Assembly (NCBI RefSeq): GCF_001571365.1
Contig: NZ_BCTQ01000028.1
Span: 25,189-89,188 of the forward strand
Source of the DNA: Achromobacter denitrificans NBRC 15125
Lineage (GTDB): Bacteria > Pseudomonadota > Gammaproteobacteria > Burkholderiales > Burkholderiaceae_B
Length of the DNA: 64,000 bases
Reading direction: 5' to 3'
Part shown: piece after piece, positions 16,215 through 25,022 of the stretch
How the letters are laid out: each line of letters starts with the position of its first letter
Numbering within the stretch: the stretch's first letter is position 1
The notes under the pieces: generated by a model
What the model saw: only the letters and a program-made list of their open reading frames with translations
Databases searched by the model: none
What the model was told of the DNA's origin: nothing
Translations under genes and position numbers: made by a program

Positions 16215-17074
16215 CGTGCCAACCGGCGGACGAGTCCGCGTCCGCCGCCCACCCAGGTTTTCCAGGCCAGCCACAGCTTGCGCAGCGGCGTGAGCGAGAT
16301 GCGCTGGTGCAGCACCTGCCAGTTGTCGCGCTCGATCTCGTCGAGCAGCGCGTGATAGATCGCGGCCATCATCAGGCCGGGCCGCTGCGAGCGGCGGTCG
16401 GTCTCGGGCAGGTTGGCCATCGCCTCGCGGTACAGGCCGCGGGCGCGGTCGGCCTGGAACTTCATCAGCGCGCTGAAGCGTTCCGAGTATTCGCCGTTCA
16501 GGATGTCGGAGGCCTTGACCTCGAACTGCTGCATGTCGTTGACCGGCAGATAGATGCGGCCGCGGCGGGCGTCGTCGCCCACGTCCCGGATGATGTTGGT
16601 CATCTGGAACGCCAGGCCCAGCTTTTCCGCGTAGACCAGGGTCTTGGGGTCGGAGTAGCCGAAGATGCCGGCCGACAGCTCGCCCACCACGCCGGCGGCA
16701 TGCCAGCAATACTTGCGCAGGCCGGGCCAATCCAGGTAGCGGGTCTGGTCCAGGTCCATTTCCATGCCGTCGACCACGGCCAGCAGGCGCTCGCGCGTGA
16801 TCGAACAGCTGTCGAGATGGGGTTGCAGCGCGCGCGTCACGGGATGCTCCGGCTTGCCGGCGTACATCTGGTCGATCTGGGTGCGCCACCAGGCCAGCTT
16901 GACGCGGGCCAGGGACGGGTCGGTGCATTCGTCTACCACGTCGTCGACTTCGCGGCAGAAGGCGTACAGGGCCGTGATGGCGCGCCGACGCTCGGGCGGC
17001 AGGAACAGGAATGCGTAGTAGAAGCTGGAACCGCTTTTGGCGGCCTTTTCCTGGCAATATTCGTCAGGGGTCAT
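16211..17074 (-). CDS. hpnD: Presqualene diphosphate synthase HpnD
   Basis: The protein has 287 residues and belongs to the trans-isoprenyl diphosphate (squalene/phytoene) synthase family. The two aspartate-rich magnesium sites are seen as FCREVDDVVDE near residue 40 and NIIRDVGDDARRGRIYLP near residue 160. HpnD condenses two farnesyl diphosphates into presqualene diphosphate. It starts one base after the end of hpnC and overlaps hpnE by four bases, so the three form a tight operon. Distinguishing HpnD from HpnC rests on gene order and on the DVGDD second motif. Confidence 0.93.
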   Translation of the reverse strand: MTPDEYCQEKAAKSGSSFYYAFLFLPPERRRAITALYAFCREVDDVVDECTDPSLARVKLAWWRTQIDQMYAGKPEHPVTRALQPHLDSCSITRERLLAVVDGMEMDLDQTRYLDWPGLRKYCWHAAGVVGELSAGIFGYSDPKTLVYAEKLGLAFQMTNIIRDVGDDARRGRIYLPVNDMQQFEVKASDILNGEYSERFSALMKFQADRARGLYREAMANLPETDRRSQRPGLMMAAIYHALLDEIERDNWQVLHQRISLTPLRKLWLAWKTWVGGGRGLVRRLAR

Positions 17075-17075
17075 A

Positions 17076-17906
17076 TCAGGTAATTGCGCGCCACAACATG
17101 ATGGCCCAGTCTTTGGCGCCCAATTCGGGGCGATTCATGAATACATCGTAGCCGCTCGCCTCGATACGCTCCAGCACGCGCAGCCCGCCTTGCACCACCA
17201 GGCGCAGCTCCAGGCCCATGCGGCCCGGCAGGCGGCGCGCCAGCGGAGCGCCGAAGTGTAGCAGCGCGCGGGCGCGTTCCACTTCGAAAGCCATCAGGTC
17301 GCGCCACGCGGGGGTCAGCCGGCAGGCGGCCAGGTCCTCGTCGGTCACGCCATGGCGGCGCAGGTCTTCCTGGGGCAGGTAGACGCGCTGCTTGCGCCAG
17401 TCCACCCGCACGTCCTGCCAGAAGTTCACCAGTTGCAGGCCGGTGCAGATCGCGTCGGCCTCGCTCACGTTTTGCGGATTGGTGGCCTCGAACAGGTGCA
17501 GCATCAGCCGCCCGACCGGATTGGCGGAGCGGGTGCAGTAATCGGCCAGGGCGTCGTAGGTTTCGTAGCGCTTGACGGCGATGTCCTGCTCGAAGGCGGA
17601 CAGCAGGTCGTAGAAGGGGGTGATCGGCAGCTGGTGGCGCGCAATGGTGGCGGCCAGCGGCTTGAAGATGCCGGCCAGCTCGGGCGAGCCGGGTTGCGGC
17701 GTCGTGCCGGGCTCGGCGCCGATGCGGTGCAGTTCGGCGCGAAACGCGCCCAGCTGGCTCAGCCGTTCCTCGTCCGCGGCGCTGCCCTCGTCGGCGATGT
17801 CGTCCGCGGCGCGGGCGAACCGGTAGATATCGGTCACGGCGCCGCGCAGCCGGCGCGGCAGCAGCAGCGAGGCGACGGGGAAGTTCTCGTAGTGATCGAT
17901 GGACAT
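17076..17906 (-). CDS. hpnC: Hydroxysqualene synthase HpnC
   Basis: The protein has 276 residues, of the same fold as HpnD. The first aspartate-rich motif is FARAADDIADEG; the second is degenerate (NFWQDVRVDWRKQRVYLP), as is usual for HpnC. The N-terminal YENFPVASLLLPRRLR is characteristic. HpnC converts presqualene diphosphate to hydroxysqualene. It is the first gene of hpnCDE and is divergent from alr. No squalene-hopene cyclase is present in this window, so the end product cannot be read here. Confidence 0.93.
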   Translation of the reverse strand: MSIDHYENFPVASLLLPRRLRGAVTDIYRFARAADDIADEGSAADEERLSQLGAFRAELHRIGAEPGTTPQPGSPELAGIFKPLAATIARHQLPITPFYDLLSAFEQDIAVKRYETYDALADYCTRSANPVGRLMLHLFEATNPQNVSEADAICTGLQLVNFWQDVRVDWRKQRVYLPQEDLRRHGVTDEDLAACRLTPAWRDLMAFEVERARALLHFGAPLARRLPGRMGLELRLVVQGGLRVLERIEASGYDVFMNRPELGAKDWAIMLWRAIT

Positions 17907-18044
17907 AAGGCGGGTATTCGATGGCGGCCCGGGGGCCCTGACCGCCTCATTTTAAGGTGAACGGGCTTGCGCTGTTTTCCCCGGACGGCGCAATGCCGCG
18001 GGGGCAAGGATCAGTTAGACTTAAGCGCCACAGGATTGCACACC

Positions 18045-19172
18045 ATGCCGCGCCCGATATCCGCCTCCGTCTCCGTTTCCGCCCTTGCGCACAATCTTGC
18101 CGCCGTGCGCCGCCACCTCGACCAGACCGCGGCCGCCGCGTCCGGGTTGCCGCCCTCGATCTGGGCGGTCATCAAGGCCAACGCCTACGGGCACGGCATC
18201 GAGCAGGCGGTGGCCGGCTTCTCGAAGGCCCAGGGCCTGGCGATGCTGGACCTGGACGAAGCCGTGCGCTGCCGCGAGGCCGGCTGGGGCGGGCCCATCC
18301 TGCTGCTGGAAGGGTTTTTCAACCCGTCCGACCTCGACATCGTCGACCGCTACCACCTCAGCACCACGGTGCACAACCGCGAGCAGCTCGACATGCTGGC
18401 GCGCGCTCGCCTGTCGCGCCGCGTGGACATCATGCTCAAGCTAAACAGCGGCATGAACCGCCTGGGCTTCAGCCCGGCGGCCTATGCCGCGGCGCACGAG
18501 CGCGCCATGCTGCTGCAACAGCAGGGCACCGTGGGCTCCGTGGGCAAGATGACCCATTTCGCCTGCGCCGACGGCCCCCAGGGGGTGAACGAGCAACTGG
18601 GCGTCTTCAATTCGGTGACGCATAAGCTGCCGGGCGCGATCAGCGTCTGCAACTCGGCCGCCACCCTGCGCTTCGCCGAAATCGCCGTCGCGTCGGAAGC
18701 GCAGGCGCACTGGGTGCGGCCGGGCATCTGCCTCTACGGCGCCTCCCCGTTCGCGGACGCCGAGGCCGCTTCCTTCGGCCTCAAGCCGGCGATGTCGCTG
18801 CGGTCTGAAATCATCGCCGTGCAGGAACTCAAGGCGGGCGATTCGGTGGGCTACGGCGCCATTTTCCGCGCCGAGCGTTCCATGCGCATCGGCATCGTGG
18901 CCTGCGGCTACGCCGACGGCTACCCGCGCCACGCCGCGACCGGCACGCCGGTGGTGGTGGCCGGCATCCGTACCCAGTTGGTGGGCCGCGTGTCCATGGA
19001 CATGCTGATCGTCGACCTGGGGCCCATTCCGGCCGCCGGCGTGGGCACGCCCGTCTCGCTCTGGGGCGAGGACGGCCCGTCCGTGGACGAGGTGGCCGAG
19101 GCCGCCGGCACCATCGGCTACGAGCTTTTGTGCGCCCTGGCGCCGCGCGTTCCGGTCGCGCGAGACGTCTGA
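18045..19172 (+). CDS. alr: Alanine racemase
   Basis: The protein has 375 residues. The ATG at 18045 is chosen over an open upstream extension because [20 protein letters not shown] is the family start. The PLP-binding lysine is Lys44 in [11 protein letters not shown]. The second active-site tyrosine lies in [13 protein letters not shown], and the C-terminal beta domain carries [11 protein letters not shown]. The enzyme makes D-alanine for peptidoglycan. A strong intrinsic terminator follows. It could be the catabolic paralogue (DadX type), but no dadA is next to it. Confidence 0.93.
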   Translation: MPRPISASVSVSALAHNLAAVRRHLDQTAAAASGLPPSIWAVIKANAYGHGIEQAVAGFSKAQGLAMLDLDEAVRCREAGWGGPILLLEGFFNPSDLDIVDRYHLSTTVHNREQLDMLARARLSRRVDIMLKLNSGMNRLGFSPAAYAAAHERAMLLQQQGTVGSVGKMTHFACADGPQGVNEQLGVFNSVTHKLPGAISVCNSAATLRFAEIAVASEAQAHWVRPGICLYGASPFADAEAASFGLKPAMSLRSEIIAVQELKAGDSVGYGAIFRAERSMRIGIVACGYADGYPRHAATGTPVVVAGIRTQLVGRVSMDMLIVDLGPIPAAGVGTPVSLWGEDGPSVDEVAEAAGTIGYELLCALAPRVPVARDV

Positions 19173-19248
19173 CGCGGCAGTCCGGCGGGCAAGAATTGCT
19201 ACGCAATTTACAAGACAGGTGGCGCCGGATGGTGTCTACTTGGAAGAC

Positions 19249-19271
19249 CGGGCGCTCTAGCGCCCGTTTTT
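19249..19271 (+). terminator. Intrinsic terminator of alr
   Basis: A 7-bp stem CGGGCGC/GCGCCCG with a TCTA loop is followed by five T residues, 77 bp after the alr stop. It separates alr from the SDR gene. Confidence 0.8.
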
Positions 19272-19303
19272 GACCAAGAAAACAATCTGCGAGGTTTCGA
19301 TCC

Positions 19304-20023
19304 ATGAAGGACAAATGCGTGCTCATTACGGGCGCCACCAAAGGCATAGGCTGGGCCCTTACTCAGCGGCTGTCCGACATGGGCTGTCACGTGGTCGGCA
19401 TCGCGCGCAACACCACGGACGTGGATTTCCCCGGCTATCTCTACGCCTGTGACCTGGCCGACGCCGGCCGCACCGAGGAAGTGCTGCGTGAAATCCGCGA
19501 GAAATTCCCGGTCGACGCCGTGGTCAACAACGTCGGCATCGTGTCGCCGCAGCCCCTGGGCGAAATCGACCTGGCCACGCTCTACAACGTGCTCGACCTG
19601 AATGTGCGCGTGGCCGTGCAGGTGACGCAGGCTTTCATCGAATCCATGAAGGTGCGCCGCGCAGGCCGCATCGTCAACGTGGTCAGCCGCGCCATCTACG
19701 GCGGCCAGGATCGCACCGCCTATTCGGCCGCCAAGAGCGCGCTGGTGGGCTGCACCCGCAGCTGGGCGCTGGAACTCGCCGAGTACGGCGTCACCGCCAA
19801 CGCGGTCGCGCCCGGCCCGATCGAAACGGAAATGTTCCGCGCCACGCGTCCGGCCGGCAGCGAGGGCGAAAAGCGTGCCCTGGCATCCGTGCCCATGAAG
19901 CGCCTGGGCACCCCCGCCGAGGTGGCGGCCGCCATCGCCTTCCTGCTGTCGGACGACGCGGGCTTCATCACCGGCCAGGTATTGGGCGTGGACGGCGGCG
20001 GCAGCCTGGCCGGCCGTTCCTGA
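19304..20023 (+). CDS. SDR family NAD(P)-dependent oxidoreductase
   Basis: The protein has 239 residues and is a classical short-chain dehydrogenase. The cofactor motif is TGATKGIG at residues 8-15; NNVG follows in the middle; the catalytic tyrosine and lysine are in YSAAKSA; and the C-terminus GQVLGVDGGGSLAG is typical. It resembles FabG-like 3-oxoacyl reductases, but the substrate is not defined by sequence. A terminator upstream isolates it from alr, and a convergent LysR gene ends 9 bp downstream. A role in carbon catabolism with the nearby tautomerase is possible but not shown. Confidence 0.88.
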   Translation: MKDKCVLITGATKGIGWALTQRLSDMGCHVVGIARNTTDVDFPGYLYACDLADAGRTEEVLREIREKFPVDAVVNNVGIVSPQPLGEIDLATLYNVLDLNVRVAVQVTQAFIESMKVRRAGRIVNVVSRAIYGGQDRTAYSAAKSALVGCTRSWALELAEYGVTANAVAPGPIETEMFRATRPAGSEGEKRALASVPMKRLGTPAEVAAAIAFLLSDDAGFITGQVLGVDGGGSLAGRS

Positions 20024-20032
20024 CCCGCGGCG

Positions 20033-20890
20033 TCAGCCGCGCACCGCGCTGCGGAAGGCCGCTGAAAGGGCCGCGAGCGCATCGCGCGCCCGGCCGTCCC
20101 GGACCCGGGTGTGAAGCACGACCGGCAATGGCGGTATGGCGGGCAACCCCAGCCTGGGCCCCGCGTCCACCGCGCCGAACGGCAGCATGCGCGGCGACAG
20201 CGCCGCGACGCCGAGCCCCGCCATCACGGCGGCGGTGACCGCCATCACGCCGCCGCCGACGAAGACTTCGGTCCACGGTATGCCGGCCGTATCGAGCAGC
20301 TCGCCGGCCAGCGCGCGCACGCCGCAAGGCTGCGCCATCGTGGCCAGCGGCAGCGGCTCTCCCGCCCGATGCTGCCAGCCGGGCGCCGCGAACCAGCCGA
20401 ATTTCTCCTGCGTGATGACCTTCCCGTCGCTGCGGCCGGCATGCAGGCGGACGAGCACCGTGTCGAGTTCGCGCCGGTCGAAGCGCTGCAGCAGATCGTC
20501 CGACGAGGCGATCCGTATTTCGATCAACAGCTGCGGGTCCTGCGCGTTCATGCGCGCGATCAGCGCCGGGAGCTCGGGCCCTGCCACGTGGTCGCTGATG
20601 CCGATGGCGAGGCGCTGCCTGGCTTCGGCCACTGCGGACAAGGCGCGGTCGTGCGCGGCCAGGAGTTCGCGCGCGTGCATGAGGAAGCCGGCGCCTCGCG
20701 CCGAGAGCTCCACATAGCGGGGAGTCCGCTCGACCAGGCGGAAACCGAGCCGGTCTTCGAGCCGCTTCAGCTTCAGGCTGACCGCGGCCTGGGTGGTTCC
20801 CATGGCTTCGGCGGCCTGCGTGAAGCTGCCGAGTTCGGCTATCCGGACGAAGGCCTTGACGGCGTCGAGGTCGAGTGCGCGCTCAGTCAT
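20033..20890 (-). CDS. LysR family transcriptional regulator
   Basis: The protein has 285 residues. The helix-turn-helix lies at residues 7-66 (AVKAFVRIAELGSFTQAAEA, then SLKLKRLEDRLG), and the effector domain follows. It is divergent from a tautomerase gene with an 80-bp gap that contains an interrupted palindrome, so autoregulation and control of the tautomerase are likely. The C-terminal domain is shorter than average but complete. Confidence 0.9.
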   Translation of the reverse strand: MTERALDLDAVKAFVRIAELGSFTQAAEAMGTTQAAVSLKLKRLEDRLGFRLVERTPRYVELSARGAGFLMHARELLAAHDRALSAVAEARQRLAIGISDHVAGPELPALIARMNAQDPQLLIEIRIASSDDLLQRFDRRELDTVLVRLHAGRSDGKVITQEKFGWFAAPGWQHRAGEPLPLATMAQPCGVRALAGELLDTAGIPWTEVFVGGGVMAVTAAVMAGLGVAALSPRMLPFGAVDAGPRLGLPAIPPLPVVLHTRVRDGRARDALAALSAAFRSAVRG

Positions 20891-20906
20891 TTCAAATCTT
20901 TATGGC

Positions 20907-20931
20907 TGATATATGTATGGATAGCGTATCA
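20907..20931. promoter_or_regulatory. Interrupted palindrome, possible LysR site
   Basis: TGATA (20907-20911) and TATCA (20927-20931) form an inverted repeat with a 15-bp spacer in the AT-rich gap between the LysR gene and the tautomerase. It is longer than a canonical T-N11-A box; assignment is by position. Confidence 0.35.
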
Positions 20932-20970
20932 GAATAGATAACATGAAGCGGCACTCTATGGAGAACCACG

Positions 20971-21351
20971 ATGCCGCTAGTTCATATCTCGTTGCGCGCC
21001 GGAAAGCCGGAAGCCTATCGCCAGGCAATTTTCGACGGCGTCTACCAGGCGTTGCGCGACACATTCAACGTGCCCGACGACGACCAGTTCATGGTCATGA
21101 CCGAGCATGACGCCGCCAATTTCCGCTACGGCGCGACCTACCTGGATGTCGCTCGAAGCGACGACGTCGTGTTCATCCAGATCACGGCAAGCAACACCCG
21201 CGGCATGGAGCAGAAGAAGGCGCTGTTCCGGCGGATCGCGCAGCGGCTGGGCGCCCGCCCGGGCATGCGGGAGGAGGACGTGTTCGTGAGCCTGGTGGAG
21301 GTGGCGAAGGAGAACTGGTCGCTCGGCCGCGGCCTCGCGCAATACGCATGA
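20971..21351 (+). CDS. Tautomerase family protein
   Basis: The protein has 126 residues. After removal of Met1 the N-terminal residue is the catalytic proline (MPLVHISLRAGKP), the hallmark of 4-oxalocrotonate tautomerase-like enzymes. It is about twice the length of the 62-residue forms, with a second beta-alpha-beta unit (DVVFIQITASNTRGMEQKKA), and ends in EVAKENWSLGRGLAQYA, a tail common in the longer tautomerase/MIF group. The substrate is unknown. It is divergently paired with a LysR regulator and lies 42 bp from the end of hpaI, but is transcribed toward it. Confidence 0.88.
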   Translation: MPLVHISLRAGKPEAYRQAIFDGVYQALRDTFNVPDDDQFMVMTEHDAANFRYGATYLDVARSDDVVFIQITASNTRGMEQKKALFRRIAQRLGARPGMREEDVFVSLVEVAKENWSLGRGLAQYA

Positions 21352-21392
21352 GGCCGCGGCGCGGCCCATTGCGGGCCGCGTCGCCTGCGGAA

Positions 21393-22193
21393 TCAGTAGG
21401 GGCCTTTGGAGGCCGCGGGGGCGGCGACGTCCTTGAACTGGCCCGCCAGCTGTTCCGCCGCGCGCGCCAGCAGCAGGGCGTCCACGCCCACGGCCACGAA
21501 GGTGGCGCCCAACGACAGGTAGTGCCTGGCCCGGTCGACGCTGCTGTGCAGGATGCCGGCCGCCTTGCCCGAGCGCACGATGCGCGTGATGGCATCGTCG
21601 ATCGCCTCGACCACGGCTGGATGGTCCGGCTGGCCCAGGTAGCCCATGTTGGCCGACAGGTCGGCCGGCCCGATGAACGCGCCGTCCACGCCTTCCACGG
21701 CCAGGATGTCTTCCAGCGCCTCGACGCCGAGCGGCGTCTCGATCTGCACCAGCACGCACATCTGATCGTTGGCGCGCCGCAGGTAGTCGGGAATGCGGTT
21801 CCAGCGCGAGGAGCGGGCCAGCGCGCTGCCCACGCCGCGGATGCCTTGCGGCGGATAGCGCACCGCGGCGACGGCGGCCGCGGCCTCGGCGGCGGATTGC
21901 ACCATGGGCACCAGTATCGTCTGCGCGCCCGCGTCCAGGATCTGCTTGATCTGCACGGCGTCGTTCCAGGCCGGGCGCACAACCGGGGCCACGGGATAGG
22001 CGGCCACCGATTGCAGCTGCGCCAGCGTGGTCTGCAGGGTATTGGGCGCGTGCTCGCCGTCGATCAGCAGCCAGTCGAAGCCGGCGCCCGCGACGATCTC
22101 GCTGGAATAGGCGTTGCACAGGCCGGCCCACAGGCCGATCTGGGGTTTGCGGTCTTGCAGCGCGCGCTTGAAGGTGTTGCTCAGGATGTCCAT
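21393..22193 (-). CDS. hpaI: 4-hydroxy-2-oxoheptanedioate aldolase HpaI
   Basis: The protein has 266 residues from the ATG at 22193. Class II HpcH/HpaI motifs are seen: [20 protein letters not shown], the [10 protein letters not shown] helix with the catalytic histidine, [17 protein letters not shown] with the metal-binding glutamate, and [16 protein letters not shown]. It cleaves 4-hydroxy-2-oxoheptanedioate to pyruvate and succinate semialdehyde, the last step of homoprotocatechuate degradation. It is the terminal gene of the leftward hpa operon, 14 bp after hpaH, and that context fixes the assignment. Confidence 0.93.
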   Translation of the reverse strand: MDILSNTFKRALQDRKPQIGLWAGLCNAYSSEIVAGAGFDWLLIDGEHAPNTLQTTLAQLQSVAAYPVAPVVRPAWNDAVQIKQILDAGAQTILVPMVQSAAEAAAAVAAVRYPPQGIRGVGSALARSSRWNRIPDYLRRANDQMCVLVQIETPLGVEALEDILAVEGVDGAFIGPADLSANMGYLGQPDHPAVVEAIDDAITRIVRSGKAAGILHSSVDRARHYLSLGATFVAVGVDALLLARAAEQLAGQFKDVAAPAASKGPY

Positions 22194-22207
22194 GGACGAC
22201 GGATTGC

Positions 22208-23011
22208 TCAAATGAAGTGGCAGTTGACGGAACCCAGCGCGCCGTAGTCGACGTTGAAGGTATCGCCGGGGCGGGCCGCCACCGGCCGGGTGAAGGAACC
22301 CGACAGGATGATCTCGCCCGCCTCCAGCGCCATGTCGTGGGCGGCCAGCTTGTTTGCCAGCCATACTACGCCATTCGCGGGATGGTTCAAGACGCCGGCG
22401 GCCACGCCGGTTTCCTCGATGACGGCATTGCGCGACAGGATCGCGCCGATCCAGCGCAGGTCCAGCTCGCCGATCTTCACGGGGCGTCCGCCCATGACCA
22501 CGCCCGCGTTGGCCGCGTTGTCGGCGATGGTGTCGAACACCTTGCGGGGGCGCTTGCTGTCGGGGTCGATGCCGTGCGAGCGCGCATCGATGATCTCCAG
22601 CGCGGGGATCACGTAGTCGACCGCGTCGTACACCTTGAACAGCGTGACGTCCGGGCCTTGCAGGCGCTTGCCCAGCACGAAGGCCAGCTCGACTTCCAGG
22701 CGCGGCAGGATGAAGCGGTCGGCGGGGATGTCGGCGCCGTCGTCGAAGAACATATCGTCCAGCAGCATGCCGAAGTCGGGCTCCTGGATCTGCGAGGCCT
22801 GCTGCATGGCGCGCGAGGTCAGCCCGATCTTGTGGCCGCGCTTGACGCGTCCTTCGCCGAGCTTGATCTCCATCCAGGCGCGCTGGATGGCATAGGCGTC
22901 GGCGATATCGATGTCGGGGTAGTCCAGCGAGATCTGGCGGATCTGCGTGCGCGCGCGTTCGGCATCGTGCAGGCGCGCGGCCAGCGCGCGCACGGTAGAA
23001 GTGTCTAGCAT
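22208..23011 (-). CDS. hpaH: 2-oxo-hepta-3-ene-1,7-dioate hydratase HpaH
   Basis: The protein has 267 residues of the hydratase/decarboxylase branch of the fumarylacetoacetase fold. [40 protein letters not shown] with metal-binding glutamates, and [12 protein letters not shown] are characteristic of HpaH. It hydrates 2-oxohept-3-enedioate to 4-hydroxy-2-oxoheptanedioate. It is flanked by hpaI and hpaG2 in the same operon. Confidence 0.93.
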   Translation of the reverse strand: MLDTSTVRALAARLHDAERARTQIRQISLDYPDIDIADAYAIQRAWMEIKLGEGRVKRGHKIGLTSRAMQQASQIQEPDFGMLLDDMFFDDGADIPADRFILPRLEVELAFVLGKRLQGPDVTLFKVYDAVDYVIPALEIIDARSHGIDPDSKRPRKVFDTIADNAANAGVVMGGRPVKIGELDLRWIGAILSRNAVIEETGVAAGVLNHPANGVVWLANKLAAHDMALEAGEIILSGSFTRPVAARPGDTFNVDYGALGSVNCHFI

Positions 23012-23033
23012 GGGGATTCCTGTGGAGAGGGAT

Positions 23034-23783
23034 TCAAGTCGGGTAGGGGGCCAGCGTATTGACCAGCCGGCCGATGCCTTCGATTTCGGTCACGACCTCG
23101 TCGCCGGGCAGCACGTTGACGATGCCGTCGGGCGTGCCCGTCAGGATCAGGTCGCCGGGCGACAGCGTCATGAAACTGCTGAAGTACTCGATCAGCGCGG
23201 GCACGTCGAACACCATGTCGCGGGTATTGCCGCGCTGCGTCTCGACGCCGTTGACGGTGGTGCGCAGGTTCAGGTTCATGGGATCGGGCACGTCGTCGCG
23301 GTCCACCAGCCAGGGGCCGAGCGGCGTGCAGGTGTCGCGGCTCTTCACGCGCAGGTTGGGGCGATACCAGTTTTCGAGGTAGTCGCGCAGCGCGTAGTCG
23401 TTGGCCACCGTGTAGCCGGCCACGTGGTCGTAGGCCCGGGCGCGGCTCACCTTGCTCGCGGTCTTGCCTATCACCACCGCCAGCTCGCACTCGTAGTGCA
23501 TGAATTCCACGTCGGCGGGGCGCAGCGTCTGCCCGCGGTGGCCGATGAAGGTGTTGGCGGCCTTGAGGAAGCCCAGCGGCTCCTCCGGCGCCTTGAACGC
23601 CAGTTCCTTGGCGTGGTCGGCATAGTTGATGGCCAGGGTGAACGTCGTGCGCGGCTCGATGGGCGGCAGCCACGTCACCGCCTCCTCGGGCAGTTCGCGG
23701 CCGTCGGCCAGGCGGAGGCGGCCGGGGCCGGCTTCGGTCGCGGCGTGGATGACGCCGTCCAGGGCAATGCGGGCATGTTTCAT
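23034..23783 (-). CDS. hpaG2: HpaG C-terminal-type isomerase/decarboxylase (HpaG2)
   Basis: The protein has 249 residues of the fumarylacetoacetate hydrolase family. It lines up with the C-terminal half of the two-domain Escherichia coli HpaG (LAINYADHAKEL, VEFMHYECELAVVIGK with the metal-binding glutamates, YTVANDYALRDYLENWYRPN, FMTLSPGDLILTGTPDG). It acts with the N-terminal half, which here is fused to HpaF in the next upstream gene, to decarboxylate and isomerise 5-oxopent-3-ene-1,2,5-tricarboxylate to 2-oxohept-3-enedioate. The two genes are 16 bp apart. Confidence 0.9.
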   Translation of the reverse strand: MKHARIALDGVIHAATEAGPGRLRLADGRELPEEAVTWLPPIEPRTTFTLAINYADHAKELAFKAPEEPLGFLKAANTFIGHRGQTLRPADVEFMHYECELAVVIGKTASKVSRARAYDHVAGYTVANDYALRDYLENWYRPNLRVKSRDTCTPLGPWLVDRDDVPDPMNLNLRTTVNGVETQRGNTRDMVFDVPALIEYFSSFMTLSPGDLILTGTPDGIVNVLPGDEVVTEIEGIGRLVNTLAPYPT

Positions 23784-23799
23784 GGCGGGATTCCTTGGA

Positions 23800-24843
23800 T
23801 CACAGGCCGGCCTGGGCGGCCACCAGCGGATTGCTCAGCGTGCCCACCTGCGCGATGCGGATGTCGTAGCGCTGGCCGGCGCGCGCGCGCGGCGCGCCCG
23901 GCGGCACGCCGACGAGCAGCAGGTCGCCCGGCTCCAGGCTCATGAACTGCGTGACGTCGGCGATCAGTTGAGCCACCGGCCGGATCAGGCCGGCGGTGCT
24001 GGCGCGCTGGGCCACCGCGCCGTCGATGCGGACTTCGATGTCCAGCGCGTCGGGGTCGGCGATCGACGCGGCGGGCGCGAGCGCGCTGCCGATGGGGCAG
24101 AAGCCGTCGCGGCTTTTCTGCTTGAGCGCGGGGCGGAAGTAGCTGGCGTGCGGCGCCGAGAGATCGGCCACCACCCGGTAGCCCGCCACGTAGTCCAGGG
24201 CGTCGGCGGCGTCGACGCGGGTGGCGCGGCGGGCGAACTCCACGGCCAGGCAGGCGCCCACCTCGACTTCCGCCACGTCGGGCGGCAGGGCGATGGGCGC
24301 GCCGTCGCGCGCATAGGTGTTGGCGGGCTTGATGTAGAGCACGGGCGCCTTGGGCGCGCTCTTGTAGGGCGCGGCCTCGATGGCGTCGCCCAGCGCGGCC
24401 AGCGCCTCGGGCGTGTTCAGCGCCACGCCCACCACGGTGCGCGGGGAGGGCGCCGCGGCCGCGCGCGCGGCGAGATGCTCGCGGTAATTGTTGAGCTTGT
24501 AGTTCAGCACCGGATGGGCTTCCTCGATCTGCATCGAGAGGCCCAGCGGACGCGAGGCCATCTGCGGCGCCAGCGCCGCGGTCAGGGCCTCGAATACGCG
24601 CGCGCCCAGCGCGGCCTTCTGTTCATCGCTGCGGCCGTGGCCGATGCGCAGCGTCACGTGCACGAAGGCATTGTCCGGATGTCCGTCGACGATCAGGTAG
24701 TCGTCCACGCGCAGGGCGCGGGTGCGCGCGCCCGCCAGCGGGAACAGGCTGCCGTCGCCGATGGCGGCGTCCTGCACGGTCCGCATCAGCGTTCGCGTAT
24801 CCAGGGCCAGATTGCCCGAGTATTCGATCCAGATATGGGGCAT
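23800..24843 (-). CDS. Fused HpaF (CHM delta-isomerase) and HpaG N-terminal half (HpaG1)
   Basis: The protein has 347 residues and two domains. Residues 1-125 are a 5-carboxymethyl-2-hydroxymuconate delta-isomerase: it starts MPHIWIEYSGN with the catalytic proline, then AFVHVTLRIGHGRS and HPVLNYKLNNYREHL at the domain end. Residues about 135-345 are a fumarylacetoacetase-fold domain matching the N-terminal half of HpaG (YKSAPKAPVLYIKPANTY, YFRPALKQKSRDGFCPIG, FMSLEPGDLLLVGVP). In Escherichia coli HpaF is separate and both HpaG halves are one chain, so this is a domain reshuffle. It is the first gene of the leftward operon, behind an HpaR-type operator. Confidence 0.9.
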   Translation of the reverse strand: MPHIWIEYSGNLALDTRTLMRTVQDAAIGDGSLFPLAGARTRALRVDDYLIVDGHPDNAFVHVTLRIGHGRSDEQKAALGARVFEALTAALAPQMASRPLGLSMQIEEAHPVLNYKLNNYREHLAARAAAAPSPRTVVGVALNTPEALAALGDAIEAAPYKSAPKAPVLYIKPANTYARDGAPIALPPDVAEVEVGACLAVEFARRATRVDAADALDYVAGYRVVADLSAPHASYFRPALKQKSRDGFCPIGSALAPAASIADPDALDIEVRIDGAVAQRASTAGLIRPVAQLIADVTQFMSLEPGDLLLVGVPPGAPRARAGQRYDIRIAQVGTLSNPLVAAQAGL

Positions 24844-24863
24844 GGCCTGCTCCGATCAAGATA

Positions 24864-24907
24864 GTTAGCATGTTAATAATATTAATGAAAAAACCCCGCG
24901 GCGGCAA
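24864..24907 (-). promoter_or_regulatory. Leftward hpa promoter with HpaR-type operator
   Basis: Reading leftward, TTGCCG (24907-24902) and TAATAT (24884-24879) are 17 bp apart. Immediately after the -10 box lies the imperfect inverted repeat GTTAGCATGTTAAT (24864-24877, plus-strand reading), which matches the site before hpaE at 12 of 14 positions. Confidence 0.55.
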
Positions 24908-24931
24908 CGGCCGGCTGGGGGTTTCCCGGCG

Positions 24932-24972
24932 TTGACAGCACTGCGCCGTAAGCATAATGTTAACGTGTTAAT
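24932..24972 (+). promoter_or_regulatory. Rightward hpaE promoter with HpaR-type operator
   Basis: TTGACA (24932-24937) and TAATGT (24955-24960) are 17 bp apart. GTTAACGTGTTAAT (24959-24972) follows directly over the expected transcription start, the right place for a repressor. The same motif guards the opposite promoter. Confidence 0.6.
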
Positions 24973-25022
24973 TAATTGCTGCGCGGGCCCGCCCGGCGCA
25001 GCCCCAGGCCAAGGAGCCGCGC

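Noticed and set aside
14892..17057. Single 721-codon protein joining hpnD and hpnE regions
   Set aside because: The upstream part is hpnD read in the wrong frame; the true hpnE starts at the GTG at 16214 overlapping the hpnD stop.
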